Source: Lytechinus variegatus (taxonomy: Eukaryota > Echinodermata > Echinoidea > Temnopleuroida > Toxopneustidae). Taken from it: a stretch of DNA of 64,000 nt. Location: NCBI RefSeq assembly GCF_018143015.1, contig NC_054751.1, forward strand, positions 32,316,347-32,380,346, given 5' to 3'. A program made the position numbers and the translations under genes. Every line of letters begins with the position of its first letter. Within the stretch, counting starts at the first letter, position 1. Shown piece after piece: positions 32,730-43,600 of this stretch. The notes below the pieces were generated by a model. The model made no database searches and was not told the origin of the DNA. It was given only the letters and a program-made list of their open reading frames with translations.

Positions 32730-32747
32730 TGGCGCTGTCCGAGCAGC
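32730..32747 (+). other. Primer binding site of the LTR element
   Basis: TGGCGCTGTCCGAGCAGC, four bases after the LTR end. It begins TGG, as expected for pairing with a tRNA CCA end. The tRNA is not identified. Confidence 0.6.
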
Positions 32748-33951
32748 TCCAGCATTTTGGTGATCAAATGTTAAACACTGCTCACCATTTTGAACCCGTT
32801 TAAGGAACACGTTTTCTGCACGGGATACCGGATAGAATTAAAACTTGTGTAAGGAACTTAGGAGTTAGGTAGGGTCTAATATAAATACGGTACGTTAGTA
32901 GTAGGCCAATAATAATTAGTTTGTGTACATATTAAATAGTTATTGCTGTCACTGGCTAGGTATAGGGCGTAAATTGCTTAAACTAGCTATTCATCTAAAC
33001 GCAAAACATTCCGCCCTAATATAACGTAGCTGCCGCCATTACGTGTGGCTGCCTTTGTCTTTTTGTGAATAGCCTATTGAATTCGGGCGTGACTCACATG
33101 ATTCGAATTTCGCGCCAGCGGTAAAAAACGCGGCTCGAATGATAATTGTTGCCAATTTACAATTGGAGGCAAAGTAAATCTGTTAAATAAATTTTTCCCT
33201 TTCTCATATTGGCATCCTTTTAAATAAAATTTAATATTGGTCGAGTTAATTTAAATATAACTTTCCCTTACTGTTCTCTAAAAGTAAATATAAAAGGAAA
33301 ACCTGTAGTTTAAATTCTTTATGCTTAGGTACTCTGCTATCACAGGCGGTCTAATTTAGCATTTAATGTACATTTAATTGTTCTCTTTTTGCAATTAAAT
33401 TTTGTGACCCGATTATTGTTTCCATTTAATGATATTTGCTCTTATTTTTGGAATCAATATTGTTTCCTGATACTTCTAAATCGGAAACATTGGCAGTGGT
33501 AAAGATCAATTTATCACACTGCACCAGAAAGATTACAATAAATAAGTTGATGAATGATAGATAGGAAATTTGGATTTAATTATTGTTATTTTGTCATTCT
33601 CTACTTTAGGAAATAATTGCAGATAATTGTTAACTGGAAAATCCGCTCTATTGTTACCAATTATTTGATGTTAACTTCATAACTTGCAAATAATTGATAA
33701 TTGGATGTAATTTTCTATTTGTATTTGCAATAGTTGAATGAATGCTTACAACTTCAATTTGCAAATAATTGATTAACTGTTAAATTGCAAATCATTTGAG
33801 TTTGCGATTGGTTTGCTGAATTAAGTGGATAAATTTTAAATGATTATTGCTGAATGTAATTGATGTATTTCTCCACTATTTATCCACGAATATTCATCAA
33901 TTGTCTTTGAATTAATTTTATTTGCGGATTTTAATTTTAATTTCCTTCGCA

Positions 33952-36273
33952 ATGGATAAGATCCGTATTAATTCTTGTGATAGGGATGACTTGTTACGAG
34001 TACCAGGCATTGGCTCCGCCACTGCCGATCGCATTCTTGCGTTACGCGAAGCTACCGAAAACATCACTCCCGAATTATTAGCTTCGGTCCCGCATATTCG
34101 TAACTTAAACGAAGTGATAGATGCTTTTGATTTTACACCTGCTGGTGCAGATGCACTCGCGCATATTTCACCGGTGCCTCAGGCACGGAGGAGAACTCCG
34201 CCACCGCCTATTGCCCCGTATCCTTATGATCGTTTTCCGGCACCAGGACATCCTAGGGCTGCATCCCTCCCGATAAGACTCTCTGACTCTACTGTGTCAT
34301 ATGGTCAGCAGGGACAATCCCTACCACTTGACATCGGTAGACCTCAAGCTACTAGGCCCATTGCGACACCACGGGCCACAGTAGCTAAACAATTACAGGG
34401 TGCTCAGCAAGGAGCCTCCACACCCCAGAGGAATAAGGTTGAACAGCCCTTAATGGGAGAGGGGGGAAGGCAAACCCAGGGCGTGCCGAGAGATCATCTT
34501 GAAACAATCCCCGATTGCGGGGTACAACCGCACATCAGTGGCGATCCCAACGAGCGCCATCGCGCTGGCTCCATGGACGAGCTACAGCATATGTATGGCG
34601 AGCCAAAGCATATGTATGGCGAGCCAAGTGGTCCCATGGACGAGCCACTGCATTCATATGGCGAGCCAATTGGTCCATCTGCCTTCCAGACTGTAAAACA
34701 GTCTCGCCTTCCAAGGGAGCACTCCATCCAGGAGGCTTCACATCTTTTGAGAGAGTTACTTTCTCTGTTTCAGATGGAAGTACCCCCAAGGCAGCTGAAA
34801 GAGGATCAATTTAATGGGTCGTTTCCCCGAAGACCAAGGGATGATCTCTATTATGATCGATGTACTCATATTCGTGATCGATATCTCCCTGACGATCGTG
34901 ATTGTTATCATACTCGTCAGACTTATGATCGGACCCCAACTCATGCTCTAAGGGATGATGATTTTTATCCCAATCAGGGTGGAAACCAGAGGGGATATTC
35001 AGCATCAGTAAAGGTGTCGCCGCCACCTGTTCGCCGGCTCTCACCACTGCCTCATCCCGAACTGAATCAGCCTCCTAAGCCGGCTCCTAGGTCCAATCAA
35101 TTTAAGCTGGGTTCTGGACCTACCCGACAGAAGAATGTCTCTTCCGTTACAGTTCCAAAGTTCAACCAGCCAGAGCCAAGGCCTTCACCCAAACTTCAGG
35201 GCCATAGTTCAAACCGGCCCGAGATAGTTCCCCCCACCATTTCCTCAGGAAATTCAAGAATGCCTCCCAAGCCCGCTCCCAGGACATATTTACCTAGAAC
35301 AATTGTTTTTAATGGTTCAGGGAGCTGGCACGCATTTTTTGCCAAGTTTACATCATTTGCCAATGATAGTAATTGGGATGAACAACATAGGCAAAACCAA
35401 CTGTGTTGGGCATTAGATGGGAAAGCCAGCGAGTACTACGCCTCACTGATTAGACGTGAACCGGCCATAAGCTACTATGATGTAGTTCTGAAGTTGGAGA
35501 AACGATTTGCTCCACAGGAACTCCCGGAAGTCGCCCAGGTGCATTTTAATTATGCAAGGCAAACTTCCGAAGAATCATGTGTAGAGTGGGCCGAGCGACT
35601 ACAGGCTTTAGCATCTCAGGCATTCCCCAATCTGCCCGATAGTTACGTGCAGAAGCAGCTTGTGCTGCGCTTCTGTCAGGGATCGACTGATCGCGAAGCG
35701 GGGCAGCACACACTAAATCATCAACCCCTAAATCTTGATGATGCCTTACGAGTTTCCCGAATGTTCCAGCATGCCAGACAGGCCATGCAAGGCAAACCTC
35801 GGAAGGACATCAGACAGTTATCTACCTGTGTAGACCCCTTTGAGAAGAAAGTGCGGAAGATGGAAATACCTGTCCCATCTTCACTTACTTCTCACTGTTC
35901 CGATCTTAGCCTCGAAACTCGAGTCTCCCAACTAGAACAGAAATTTGATTCGTTTCAGAACTCTGTCAAGGGGCAGCTAGACTCAGTCGAAGCAAAGGTG
36001 GGAACACTTCACTCTATGGTGCAAGGGCTCATCACAACCCTTCAAATGAGGAGTGATCCTCCTAAACCCAGATCGTCCCCAGGAAGGACGTCCCCGGCCA
36101 GAGGAAAACTGAGGTCACCGGGCCCAGACAATCCTTGCTTCAAATGTGGCAAATCCGGCCATTTTAAACGGGACTGTCCAGAAGTTGAACAAGTGAAGAC
36201 TGTTTCATTTGTTGGTGACGAACCGGGAAACGAGTTGGGATCGGAGGAACAAGCCCGACCCCGATCCACATAG
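33952..36273 (+). CDS. Gag polyprotein with N-terminal helix-hairpin-helix and CCHC knuckle
   Basis: Structural protein of the LTR element, 773 aa from the ATG at 33952; the frame is open 30 nt further upstream but only through a TTG. Order: a ComEA-like helix-hairpin-helix (about residues 14-33, LLRVPGIGSATADRILALRE); a long proline- and charge-rich region with repeats of the type MYGEP (34588-34680) and two PPKPAPR motifs; a retrotransposon Gag capsid-like domain (from FNGSGSWHAFFAKF through EKRFAPQELPE and ALRVSRMFQHARQAM); a short coiled coil (LETRVSQLEQKFDSFQ); and a CCHC zinc knuckle CFKCGKSGHFKRDC near residue 730. It is fully open with no frameshift, in contrast to the pol remnants after it. 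A Gag packages element RNA. The helix-hairpin-helix is a nucleic-acid-binding fold I do not associate with typical Gag proteins. Confidence 0.9.
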   Translation: MDKIRINSCDRDDLLRVPGIGSATADRILALREATENITPELLASVPHIRNLNEVIDAFDFTPAGADALAHISPVPQARRRTPPPPIAPYPYDRFPAPGHPRAASLPIRLSDSTVSYGQQGQSLPLDIGRPQATRPIATPRATVAKQLQGAQQGASTPQRNKVEQPLMGEGGRQTQGVPRDHLETIPDCGVQPHISGDPNERHRAGSMDELQHMYGEPKHMYGEPSGPMDEPLHSYGEPIGPSAFQTVKQSRLPREHSIQEASHLLRELLSLFQMEVPPRQLKEDQFNGSFPRRPRDDLYYDRCTHIRDRYLPDDRDCYHTRQTYDRTPTHALRDDDFYPNQGGNQRGYSASVKVSPPPVRRLSPLPHPELNQPPKPAPRSNQFKLGSGPTRQKNVSSVTVPKFNQPEPRPSPKLQGHSSNRPEIVPPTISSGNSRMPPKPAPRTYLPRTIVFNGSGSWHAFFAKFTSFANDSNWDEQHRQNQLCWALDGKASEYYASLIRREPAISYYDVVLKLEKRFAPQELPEVAQVHFNYARQTSEESCVEWAERLQALASQAFPNLPDSYVQKQLVLRFCQGSTDREAGQHTLNHQPLNLDDALRVSRMFQHARQAMQGKPRKDIRQLSTCVDPFEKKVRKMEIPVPSSLTSHCSDLSLETRVSQLEQKFDSFQNSVKGQLDSVEAKVGTLHSMVQGLITTLQMRSDPPKPRSSPGRTSPARGKLRSPGPDNPCFKCGKSGHFKRDCPEVEQVKTVSFVGDEPGNELGSEEQARPRST

Positions 36274-37490
36274 CCCAGGGCACTAGTCAGAATTCTTCGC
36301 AGGTTCGTACACTAGTCCAGAAAGATGGAGTGCCCCCATTCCCTGCCTTACATAAAGTGACTGACGCAACTGTTGAATATAAGTCGGTAGTGTGCCCCAC
36401 CTCTACTTCACCTACTCTTGCTTCCTCAGCAAAGGTAACTGAAGAGTCGAGGAGTAATACTGGTGCAGACTTCCGAGGACATACTCAGTTGCAGTCTACC
36501 CTGGTAGAAAGGAAGGGACAGCCTTCATCTAGTATAACCTGCCCATGGGTGCTACCTCCATGGCCCCCACCAGCTGAACCAAAATCTGATCACAGTTCAT
36601 GAAACAGCAGGAGCTATTGAACTTTTTATATTTAATGCCACTGGCCGAAACCTAAGTTGGAAATAAGGCATGGTAATTGGGGAAGCCTTAGGAGCTACCG
36701 CCATTAAACCAGACTTGGATCCACAAAATCCACCAACCTAGGACATTAAGCAAGTGCGGGGTGTCTGTTTATCTTCGCCGACTCCAATCCCTGCTCACTT
36801 ACAGGGTCTTTGGGAACAGTCTATCGAACTCTCAAGGAATTACTGTTAGAATTCTTTGCCAGAGATAAATTTGACCTCGGGAAATTTACCGAAATAGAAC
36901 ATTACATTAACACGGGAAACGTAGCGCCAATCAAACAAACAAAGAATGAGGCGCAACCTTATCACACCTTATCGGCCATCTGCTAACCGACAAGCTGGGC
37001 GGTTTGACCAAAATCTCATGCAGGCTATAAGGTGTTCCATTGGAAAGTCAATTGGAAAAGTAACTGTCTTTCAAATAGCAAGGCCTATCACATCCACCCC
37101 AAACATGTTTATGCTTGACCGAAAGACGAGCTAGCCATCGGATCTGATCTTCCGTCCGCAGCAGAATCAGGCTCAACGGAGGAGTTTGTTTCTCAGCTCA
37201 AACAGACTCTTATCCAAGCCCATGAAACTGCAAGGACTAAGCTCCGGACAACCCAGGAGCGCTTAAAAAGAGAATAAGATGTCAGAGTTTATTGTCGTGA
37301 ATTCCAAAAGGGGGACCGAGTTTACTTACTCGACACGGCCACTCAAAAAGGGGAAGACAATGAAACTGTCTCCTCCCTGGAAAGGCCTATAACGACCAGG
37401 CTTATAAAACTCCCTCCCTACCTCTGTTGCAACTCATATAGGAATTCCACGTTCTTTGTTAATCATGACAGGCTAAAGAAATGCCATAAG
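36274..37490 (+). pseudogene. Pol remnant with large internal deletion
   Basis: Broken reading frames after Gag. 36330-36600 is a low-similarity linker. 36870-36945 resembles the pre-RT segment (FTEIEHYINTGNVAPIKQ). Immediately after, at about 36952, comes the end of the integrase core (ITPYRPSANRQAGRFDQNLM). 37160-37400 is the integrase C-terminal region (FVSQLKQTLIQAHETARTKL, FQKGDRVYLL), interrupted by stops. Protease, reverse transcriptase, RNase H and most of integrase are absent, so the element cannot transpose by itself. Confidence 0.8.
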
Positions 37491-37770
37491 TAAACAAGAA
37501 ACGGACAATTGGATATTGATAATTAGTCCGATTGATCATAACAGGGAAAATCATGAGTAATTTACAGGTATTTCCTCCTAATTTTTATCCATCTCAGGGA
37601 AACTGAGGAAGTCATTGTTTGTAAATATTGTATATAAAAGCATTGAACTTTGTTTTTGTTTACAATTGGGGATTGTGTGAATTTGTTTTGATTTGGTTTG
37701 TTTTTATTCGATTTTATATCTAGAGATTGGCAATTTAGAATTCACAATTTCAAAATATTTGCCAATCTAT

Positions 37771-37784
37771 AGGGCCGGGGGGTG
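37771..37784 (+). other. Polypurine-tract-like sequence
   Basis: AGGGCCGGGGGGTG directly before the 3' LTR, in the place where plus-strand DNA priming occurs in LTR elements. It is interrupted by CC, so it is imperfect. Confidence 0.5.
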
Positions 37785-38129
37785 TGTTGCATAAAGGGTC
37801 GTTAAACAATGTCGCCTGGGTTTAACCGGCCATATAGACGATTAATAGCCCTTAACTCACCTCCGTGCACGAATAAACATTACGCACGGTGCGCCCGCAA
37901 TACCCCCAAATATGTACCCCAATGACCATTTAAGAGTCAGTCAGTGTCAAGGTCAACCAGTGAGAGTTCTGTGTCTGGAGGAAGAAGGTCAAGTCAAGTA
38001 CGTGTTCAGCCGCAACATACAGGACCTCTAGATTTTCGCTGGACACCACGTACTACCGAGGGATATTATACACCTTGGAGCTCAGGGGCATTTATTCAGT
38101 AAGTGCCTCAATCATACTTAAGTAATACA
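37785..38129 (+). repeat. 3' LTR
   Basis: 345 bp, TGTTGCATAAA to ATACA. Contains the 39 bp absent from the 5' LTR (gggtcgttaaac..aaccggccata). Confidence 0.88.
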
Positions 38130-38344
38130 TTAATAGGATTACACAAATCCCAAATCCCCCCCCCCCCCCTAGTCTCTGGAATAGATTTCTTAAATTGGGA
38201 TTCCACATACGACATTGTTGTAGCTTTCCCCATAGAGGGTGGCGGGCCTACTACGCAATAGCCCTACATGATGAACAGCCAATGGGTCACATCCATAATG
38301 GCTGTATCGAGCGTTAACTGACTTGTTGAAGAGGCAGTTGCCGT

Positions 38345-39549
38345 TTAAAGGGAATCCAGACTTGATCACAAATTGTTGAGTAGGAAAGGAGAAAAATGAA
38401 TAATATAAAATGGAGAAAGTTTGAAAGAAATCGGACAAGCAATAAGAAAGTCATGGCTTCTCTAAATTGAAATCCAAGACTATATAATTGGCAACTGCAT
38501 GGGAAAGTAAACTATGAGATGGGACAAGGACAAATTTCCATACTCCGGGCTAAAAATATATATATCTAATTAAATAGAGTAAAATTCGCGATGCCGAAAA
38601 TTTCATCAAAATCTAATAACGAATAAAGAAGTTATCAAATTTTAAAATTTAGCAATATTTTAAAAATAATTTATGTGCACTTCATCATGAATATTCATGA
38701 GGTGGGCTGATGATGTCACATCCCCACTTTTCTTTTTTTTTAAATTTTATTACATGAAATCATAAACATGATAATTGTTTCATTTTTTTCATATATGTGT
38801 GAATAATGTGTCTCCTTTATGATGAAATAAGTTGCAACAATGAATATCGTATGCACTAAATCAGTTAACAATCCAGTTTTTTGTAGTTCTCGGTAGCAAA
38901 AAATTGAATAAACCAAATTTCATATGATGAAATACATTAGAACAAGTGGGGATATGACATCATCAATTTGCTCATTGAGTATTCATGAAGACTTGCCTAG
39001 AACTGTTTCACCGGCCGGAATAACATGAACTTCAATAATGCTAATCTTTAAAATGCCATAACTTTATTATTTCTTTTCCGATATTTTGATCAAATTTTCA
39101 GTATTTTTTTTGTCTCATTTTATTTATCTCTTTTAATCATGTCATTTTTCAGCCCGGAGCATCCCTTTAATTATCAGGGATTTGTGGTTTTCTCCTGAGT
39201 ACCCATTCCCTTGGGGCAGCAATCTAAATATTACTCAGGTAGTATATTGTTTTGTAGAAAAGAAAAATATCATCTGAAGTTCAACTTTTGAAAAGAAATA
39301 CATATTAGCCATTGTATGCATGTAAGAGTAATCCTTGCCTTACATCACGATTTCATCACATATAGGCCTATATGCGGCCAATTTGAAGTCTCCATGGGGT
39401 AGGGCCTAATAGTGATTGATTACCATTTACAACCTTGTTTAGAAGTCCATAACTTTCTTATTGTTTGTGTGATACGTTCAGACTTTCACCCTCTGATTTT
39501 TCTTTTTCCTCTCAAAACAATTTTTTATTTTGGTTGGATTCCCTTATAA
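38345..39549. mobile_element. Foldback element interrupted by a second foldback
   Basis: Same family as 21367-21960: it starts TTTAAAGGGAATCCAGAC and ends GGTTGGATTCCC. The shared middle (ttatcagggatttgtggtttt) is displaced by an insertion at 38543-39171. The right boundary is approximate because the terminal TTAA has become TTATAA. Confidence 0.7.
38543..39171. mobile_element. Inner foldback inserted in the 38.3 kb element
   Basis: CTCCGGGCTAAAAATATA at the left is mirrored by TTTTTCAGCCCGGAG at the right. The right end continues catccctttaa, suggesting the intact terminus is TTAAAGGGATGCTCCGGGCT and the left dozen bases are lost. The arms carry aaaatttcatcaaaatct and aagaagttatcaaattt words. 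Confidence 0.7.
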
Positions 39550-40427
39550 AAGGTGAGGACCTTTTTGCTTAAAAACTTATAGAAGTCATCAAATTTTTGC
39601 ATCAACCAACATTTTCATTATGAGTCGTTTTATCGCTTCAATATTTCTTTTAAAAATACATTTATAGCCGGTAACGTAACACCCCCCATCCCTCCACTCG
39701 TAGCTAGGTCAGAAGACCCGGGGTAGAATAACAAAATATGTAGGAAATGAGGCAGTGGAAGGAATTATTGCGAAGGAAACTCAATGGGCCAGTGGCGGAT
39801 CTAGTTTTGCTATAGGGAAGGGGGGGGGTGACAAGTTGGTTAATCGATGAACTGCGTAGGCCAGCCCCCATATCCGCGCCGCGCCACCAAGCTGTAGGCC
39901 TGATCCGTTGGAGTTTGATCCCACACACCTTATTTATTCTTTTTTAGGGAGCCCAGCTAGGTGAAGGTTTAACCCTAGCTGCCCTGCCCCTTCCCAGATC
40001 CGCCATTTCCCGCCACTAAAATGTAGGTCAAAAGGGGCATAAATTTGGTCCTGCATTTTCCCCTTGACACGTTAGTCATTATTTGGTACCGCACCAATGC
40101 CCCCTAATGCACCATAGAGGTGGATAAATTAACCTCCGTTTAGTGACATTTTATTTATTAATTTATATTTTTCATTTAAAATTTGTCTCGTTATCGATCA
40201 GCTGAGCAGCTGAGACCAGCGTCGAGCTTGCTAGCGCTAGCGATCGACACCGCTCCCGCGCCGCGCCCCGGAGCGGGCGGTAACCCGATCATCATATCAG
40301 CGTCCGATGGGTCTATTTTTGAACGAGCGGCTAGATAGAGCCTGAGCCGCAAGCTGGTGCTGCTGACTTGTGCTGACCTTGGACTTTGTTGGAGCTGAAC
40401 TGGATTTTCAAATTTGATAAAGTCACA
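39550..40427 (+). other. HOGA1 upstream region
   Basis: 39780-40020 contains a gtggcggatct..agatccgcc inverted pair, probably a decayed MITE. 40190-40430 is the GC-richest stretch before HOGA1 exon 1 and is the likely promoter and 5' UTR. No TATA box is assigned. The - strand ORF at 40191-40436 is probably chance. Confidence 0.4.
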
Positions 40428-40656
40428 ATGATCCATCTCAGAAGTTCTTGTTTACGTCTTCATGTATTACTGCAGTCATCGAATGTTTTAAAACCTTGTT
40501 TTTCTCAACGCTATATTCGCACGATGACAACTGCAAATCGACTCGACTTGAGCGGTGTGATGCCACCTATCGCTACTCCTTTTGACCATGATGAGAATAT
40601 TCGATACGATTTGTTGGAACAAAATCTTATTAAATGGAGTCACTTTCCATTCAGAG
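40428..40656 (+). CDS. HOGA1: HOGA1 exon 1
   Basis: Start ATG to a gtgagt donor, leaving one base. Encodes the presequence and [20 protein letters not shown]. Confidence 0.93.
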
Positions 40657-43600
40657 GTGAGTGTGGGTTAAAATTAGTCAGATGTTATGTTGATGTTGCA
40701 TTGTGGGGGGGGTGTGGGCAGGGCGGGTGTCATCTGGCCCCTGTCATGCCACTGCAGAACCGGGGGGGGGGGGGGGGGGGGCTTCAGCCCCCCTCACTTT
40801 TTTCCAAAACCGTGTACAAAAACGTAAAATGACCATATGATTGTGATTTTTAGCATAGTCAGCCCCCCCCCCCACTTTGAAAACTGTTCCGCGGCCCCTG
40901 CCTGTTGCCAACTTACTATACTACATAGCCTAACTTAGTTACTTTCTTTACTAGTTTTGTGGCAAGTTCCCCAAACTTCCAGTTCCAAGTCTGTGCAGTC
41001 CCCCTTCTCTACGCACTTGCTTATCTGCACGATTCTAGAAAAAGAAGATACACAAAGAACACAGACTTTTCACATGCAATACATAGACAGAAATCGACTG
41101 ATATTTGATAAAAAATTCGACTAAAAAATGGTGGAAAAATAATTAATTTTGGGCATTTTATGTGATGTGATAGCATCAAAATGCAGTCTTGAGCTGAGTT
41201 TCTCATCAAAATACTGAATCGTGTGCAAAGTGAATGGGTACGCAGACATTGTACAATTTTTTTTTCAATCTGAAAATGACTGCCCAAGGTTCTTTCCAAG
41301 AAAATCCTATATTTCTTTCAAATTTTTACGAGATATTTTGTTTTACTCATAATAATATAAGGAACATCATTATCTGAAAGATTTATTGAAATAAAAAGAA
41401 ATCCATGTTAAAGCCTATCTCAGATTGTTAGGTGCGCAGACTTGGGGACCACCATCATACTTTAGGCTGCCTTAGTTTACATGTCTCAAAATATGAAATT
41501 GCAATTGATGAAAATTTGTGTAGGCCTAGATCTTGTAGTTGGGAGATCAGAATTTCAGATCAATTGTTTACAATGTGAGTTTGATGTAGCCTATAGGCCT
41601 ACTATGTCTGATTGACTTTAGACGAGGGCTAGGCTTATAACCTCCGCTCTGCTATTAGTTCTGGAGCCCAGGTTAGGGCCTAACTAAGGTAGAGTGGACA
41701 GCAGGAAAGTGTTGCAATCCATGTAGACCTACATGTACATTGTAAACATATTAATTTTTTATCTGGATCTGGATGGTTGATGTACAAACGCTTGGTCTGG
41801 CTATCCCGTACATTTATTGCAACAGTGCATGAAATCGGACATGTGTACTTAATTTATTTGGATCTTTTTATGGGTAGAAACTAGAAAACTAGAATCTAAT
41901 AAATAAAAGGCTATGAAAATCAGTGAATTCCGCAGAAGGCCTAAACTGAAACAAGTCCTGAACCAATATTTCTTGTTTGTTTCTTACAGGTTATGTGGTG
42001 CAGGGTTCTAATGGAGAATACATGTATCTTACCAAAGAGGAGAGAGTTGAAATGGTTCAACGAGTACGTAAAGCTGTTCCATCCAACAAACTCATTGTAG
42101 CTGGTTCAGGATGTGAATGTAAGGATCAGAGGGTTGCAAGTTTTCTGATTAAACCATGAATTCAGGTCATAGAAAACAAACAAAAAATGGCTCAGATAAG
42201 ATAAATCTAAAGGTCAAGTCTACCCCAGGAAAATGACTTGAATAAATAGAGAAAAAATCAAACTAGCATAGTGCTGAAAATTTCATCAAAATTGAATGTA
42301 AAATAAGAAAGTTATGACATTTTAAAGTTTCGGTTATTTTCCACAAAACAGTAATATATGCACAACTGGGTAACTCAGTCGATGATGTCTATCACTCACT
42401 ATTTCTTTTTTTTTATTGTTTGAATTATACAATATTTCATTTTTTATAGATTTGACAATAAGGACCAACTTGACTGAACCATATAGTATTAAATAATGCT
42501 AATGCCAAATGTTCAGGGAGGAATTAATCGTTGTATCACTTGACAATGAGGAGAAAATTAGAATATTTCATATTTCACATAATAAAATACAAAAGAAATA
42601 GTGAGTGGATGATGTCATAGTCTCCTCATTTGCATACCAGCCAGGATGTGCATGTAACTGTTTTGTGAAATTAAGCGAAACTTTGAAATGTCATAACTTT
42701 GATATTTTACATCCGATTTTGATGAAATTTTCAGTGTTATGCTTGTTGGATTTGTCTCTTTTTATTCAAATCAACTTTTTGTTGGGGTGGACTTGTCCTT
42801 TAAGGTTTATAACTTTTAATACAGTCAGTTTGATTGGGTTTGAAATTGAAAATCCAAAGGGATGTACTTTGATTTTGTCAGTTCAAATTCTAAAAGGAAA
42901 CAGTCATATAACTAATAGAATCAGTGGCGGACCGTGACGTGACCGGAGGAGACAAAGCATTGGAGGGGCACTGTATTGTTTGTGAACAATGCTGTGCCCC
43001 TCCAATGCTTTGTCTCCTCCGGGTCATGGTCCACCACTGAATAGAATGATGAACCTGTGAATATGGTCCAAGAAATGTCTTTGACAAATTTGGATAAAAT
43101 CCTCTTTTCTTTTTTTTTGGGGGGGGAGGGGGTTGAGGTAGAAATTACATGTACATGTACTTCTTGTTAATAGAAAGTTTTTGTCGCAAAATGTACATTG
43201 TATATGAAGAGCCAAGTCAATGTATTTGAAGATACCTTTGATCAGCTTTTCTTTCAATGAACAAAGCAGAAAATTACCTGTTTGTAAAATAAAAAGTGAT
43301 TCTGAGTTTTTCCCATCCAAACCAAAGTTCATAACTCAAATGGGATAATCTTATTTGTGGTTTGATGTATTTCATCTTATCTTTCTTCTCCAGCAACCCG
43401 AGATACAATTGAGATGAGTCAGAGAATGTCTGATGCTGGTGCTGATGCTGTTCTCGTGGTAACGCCTTGTTTCTATAAGAGTGGAATGACTGCAGAGGCC
43501 CTTATACAACATTTCACGAAGGTAATCGTTGAATGAGTGGGATTCTTGAATAGTTAAATAAAAATTGATAAATTGTGAAAAGTTCAGCAAAGAATTAATT

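Larger units (their letters stand above)
32420..38129 (+). mobile_element. Non-autonomous LTR retrotransposon (Ty3/gypsy-like, gag intact, pol deleted)
   Basis: A 5.7-kb element with direct LTRs at 32420-32725 and 37785-38129. Both start TGTTGCATAAA and end ATACA. Just inside are a primer binding site beginning TGGCGC (32730) and a purine-rich GGGCCGGGGGGTG tract (ends 37784). The aligned LTR parts look identical by eye, so the insertion is young. The internal region has a ~1.2 kb leader, one intact Gag ORF and decayed pol scraps. No convincing 4-6 bp target duplication was found (left flank TTATAT, right flank TTAAT). Confidence 0.9.

Noticed and set aside
33922..33951. Gag start at 33922
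   Set aside because: That codon is TTG; the first ATG in frame is 33952.
34494..35047. Other-frame ORFs inside Gag
   Set aside because: Shadows of the intact Gag frame caused by its repeats and GC-rich codons.
40386..40427. HOGA1 start at 40386
   Set aside because: The codon is TTG. The ATG at 40428 gives a plausible mitochondrial presequence.
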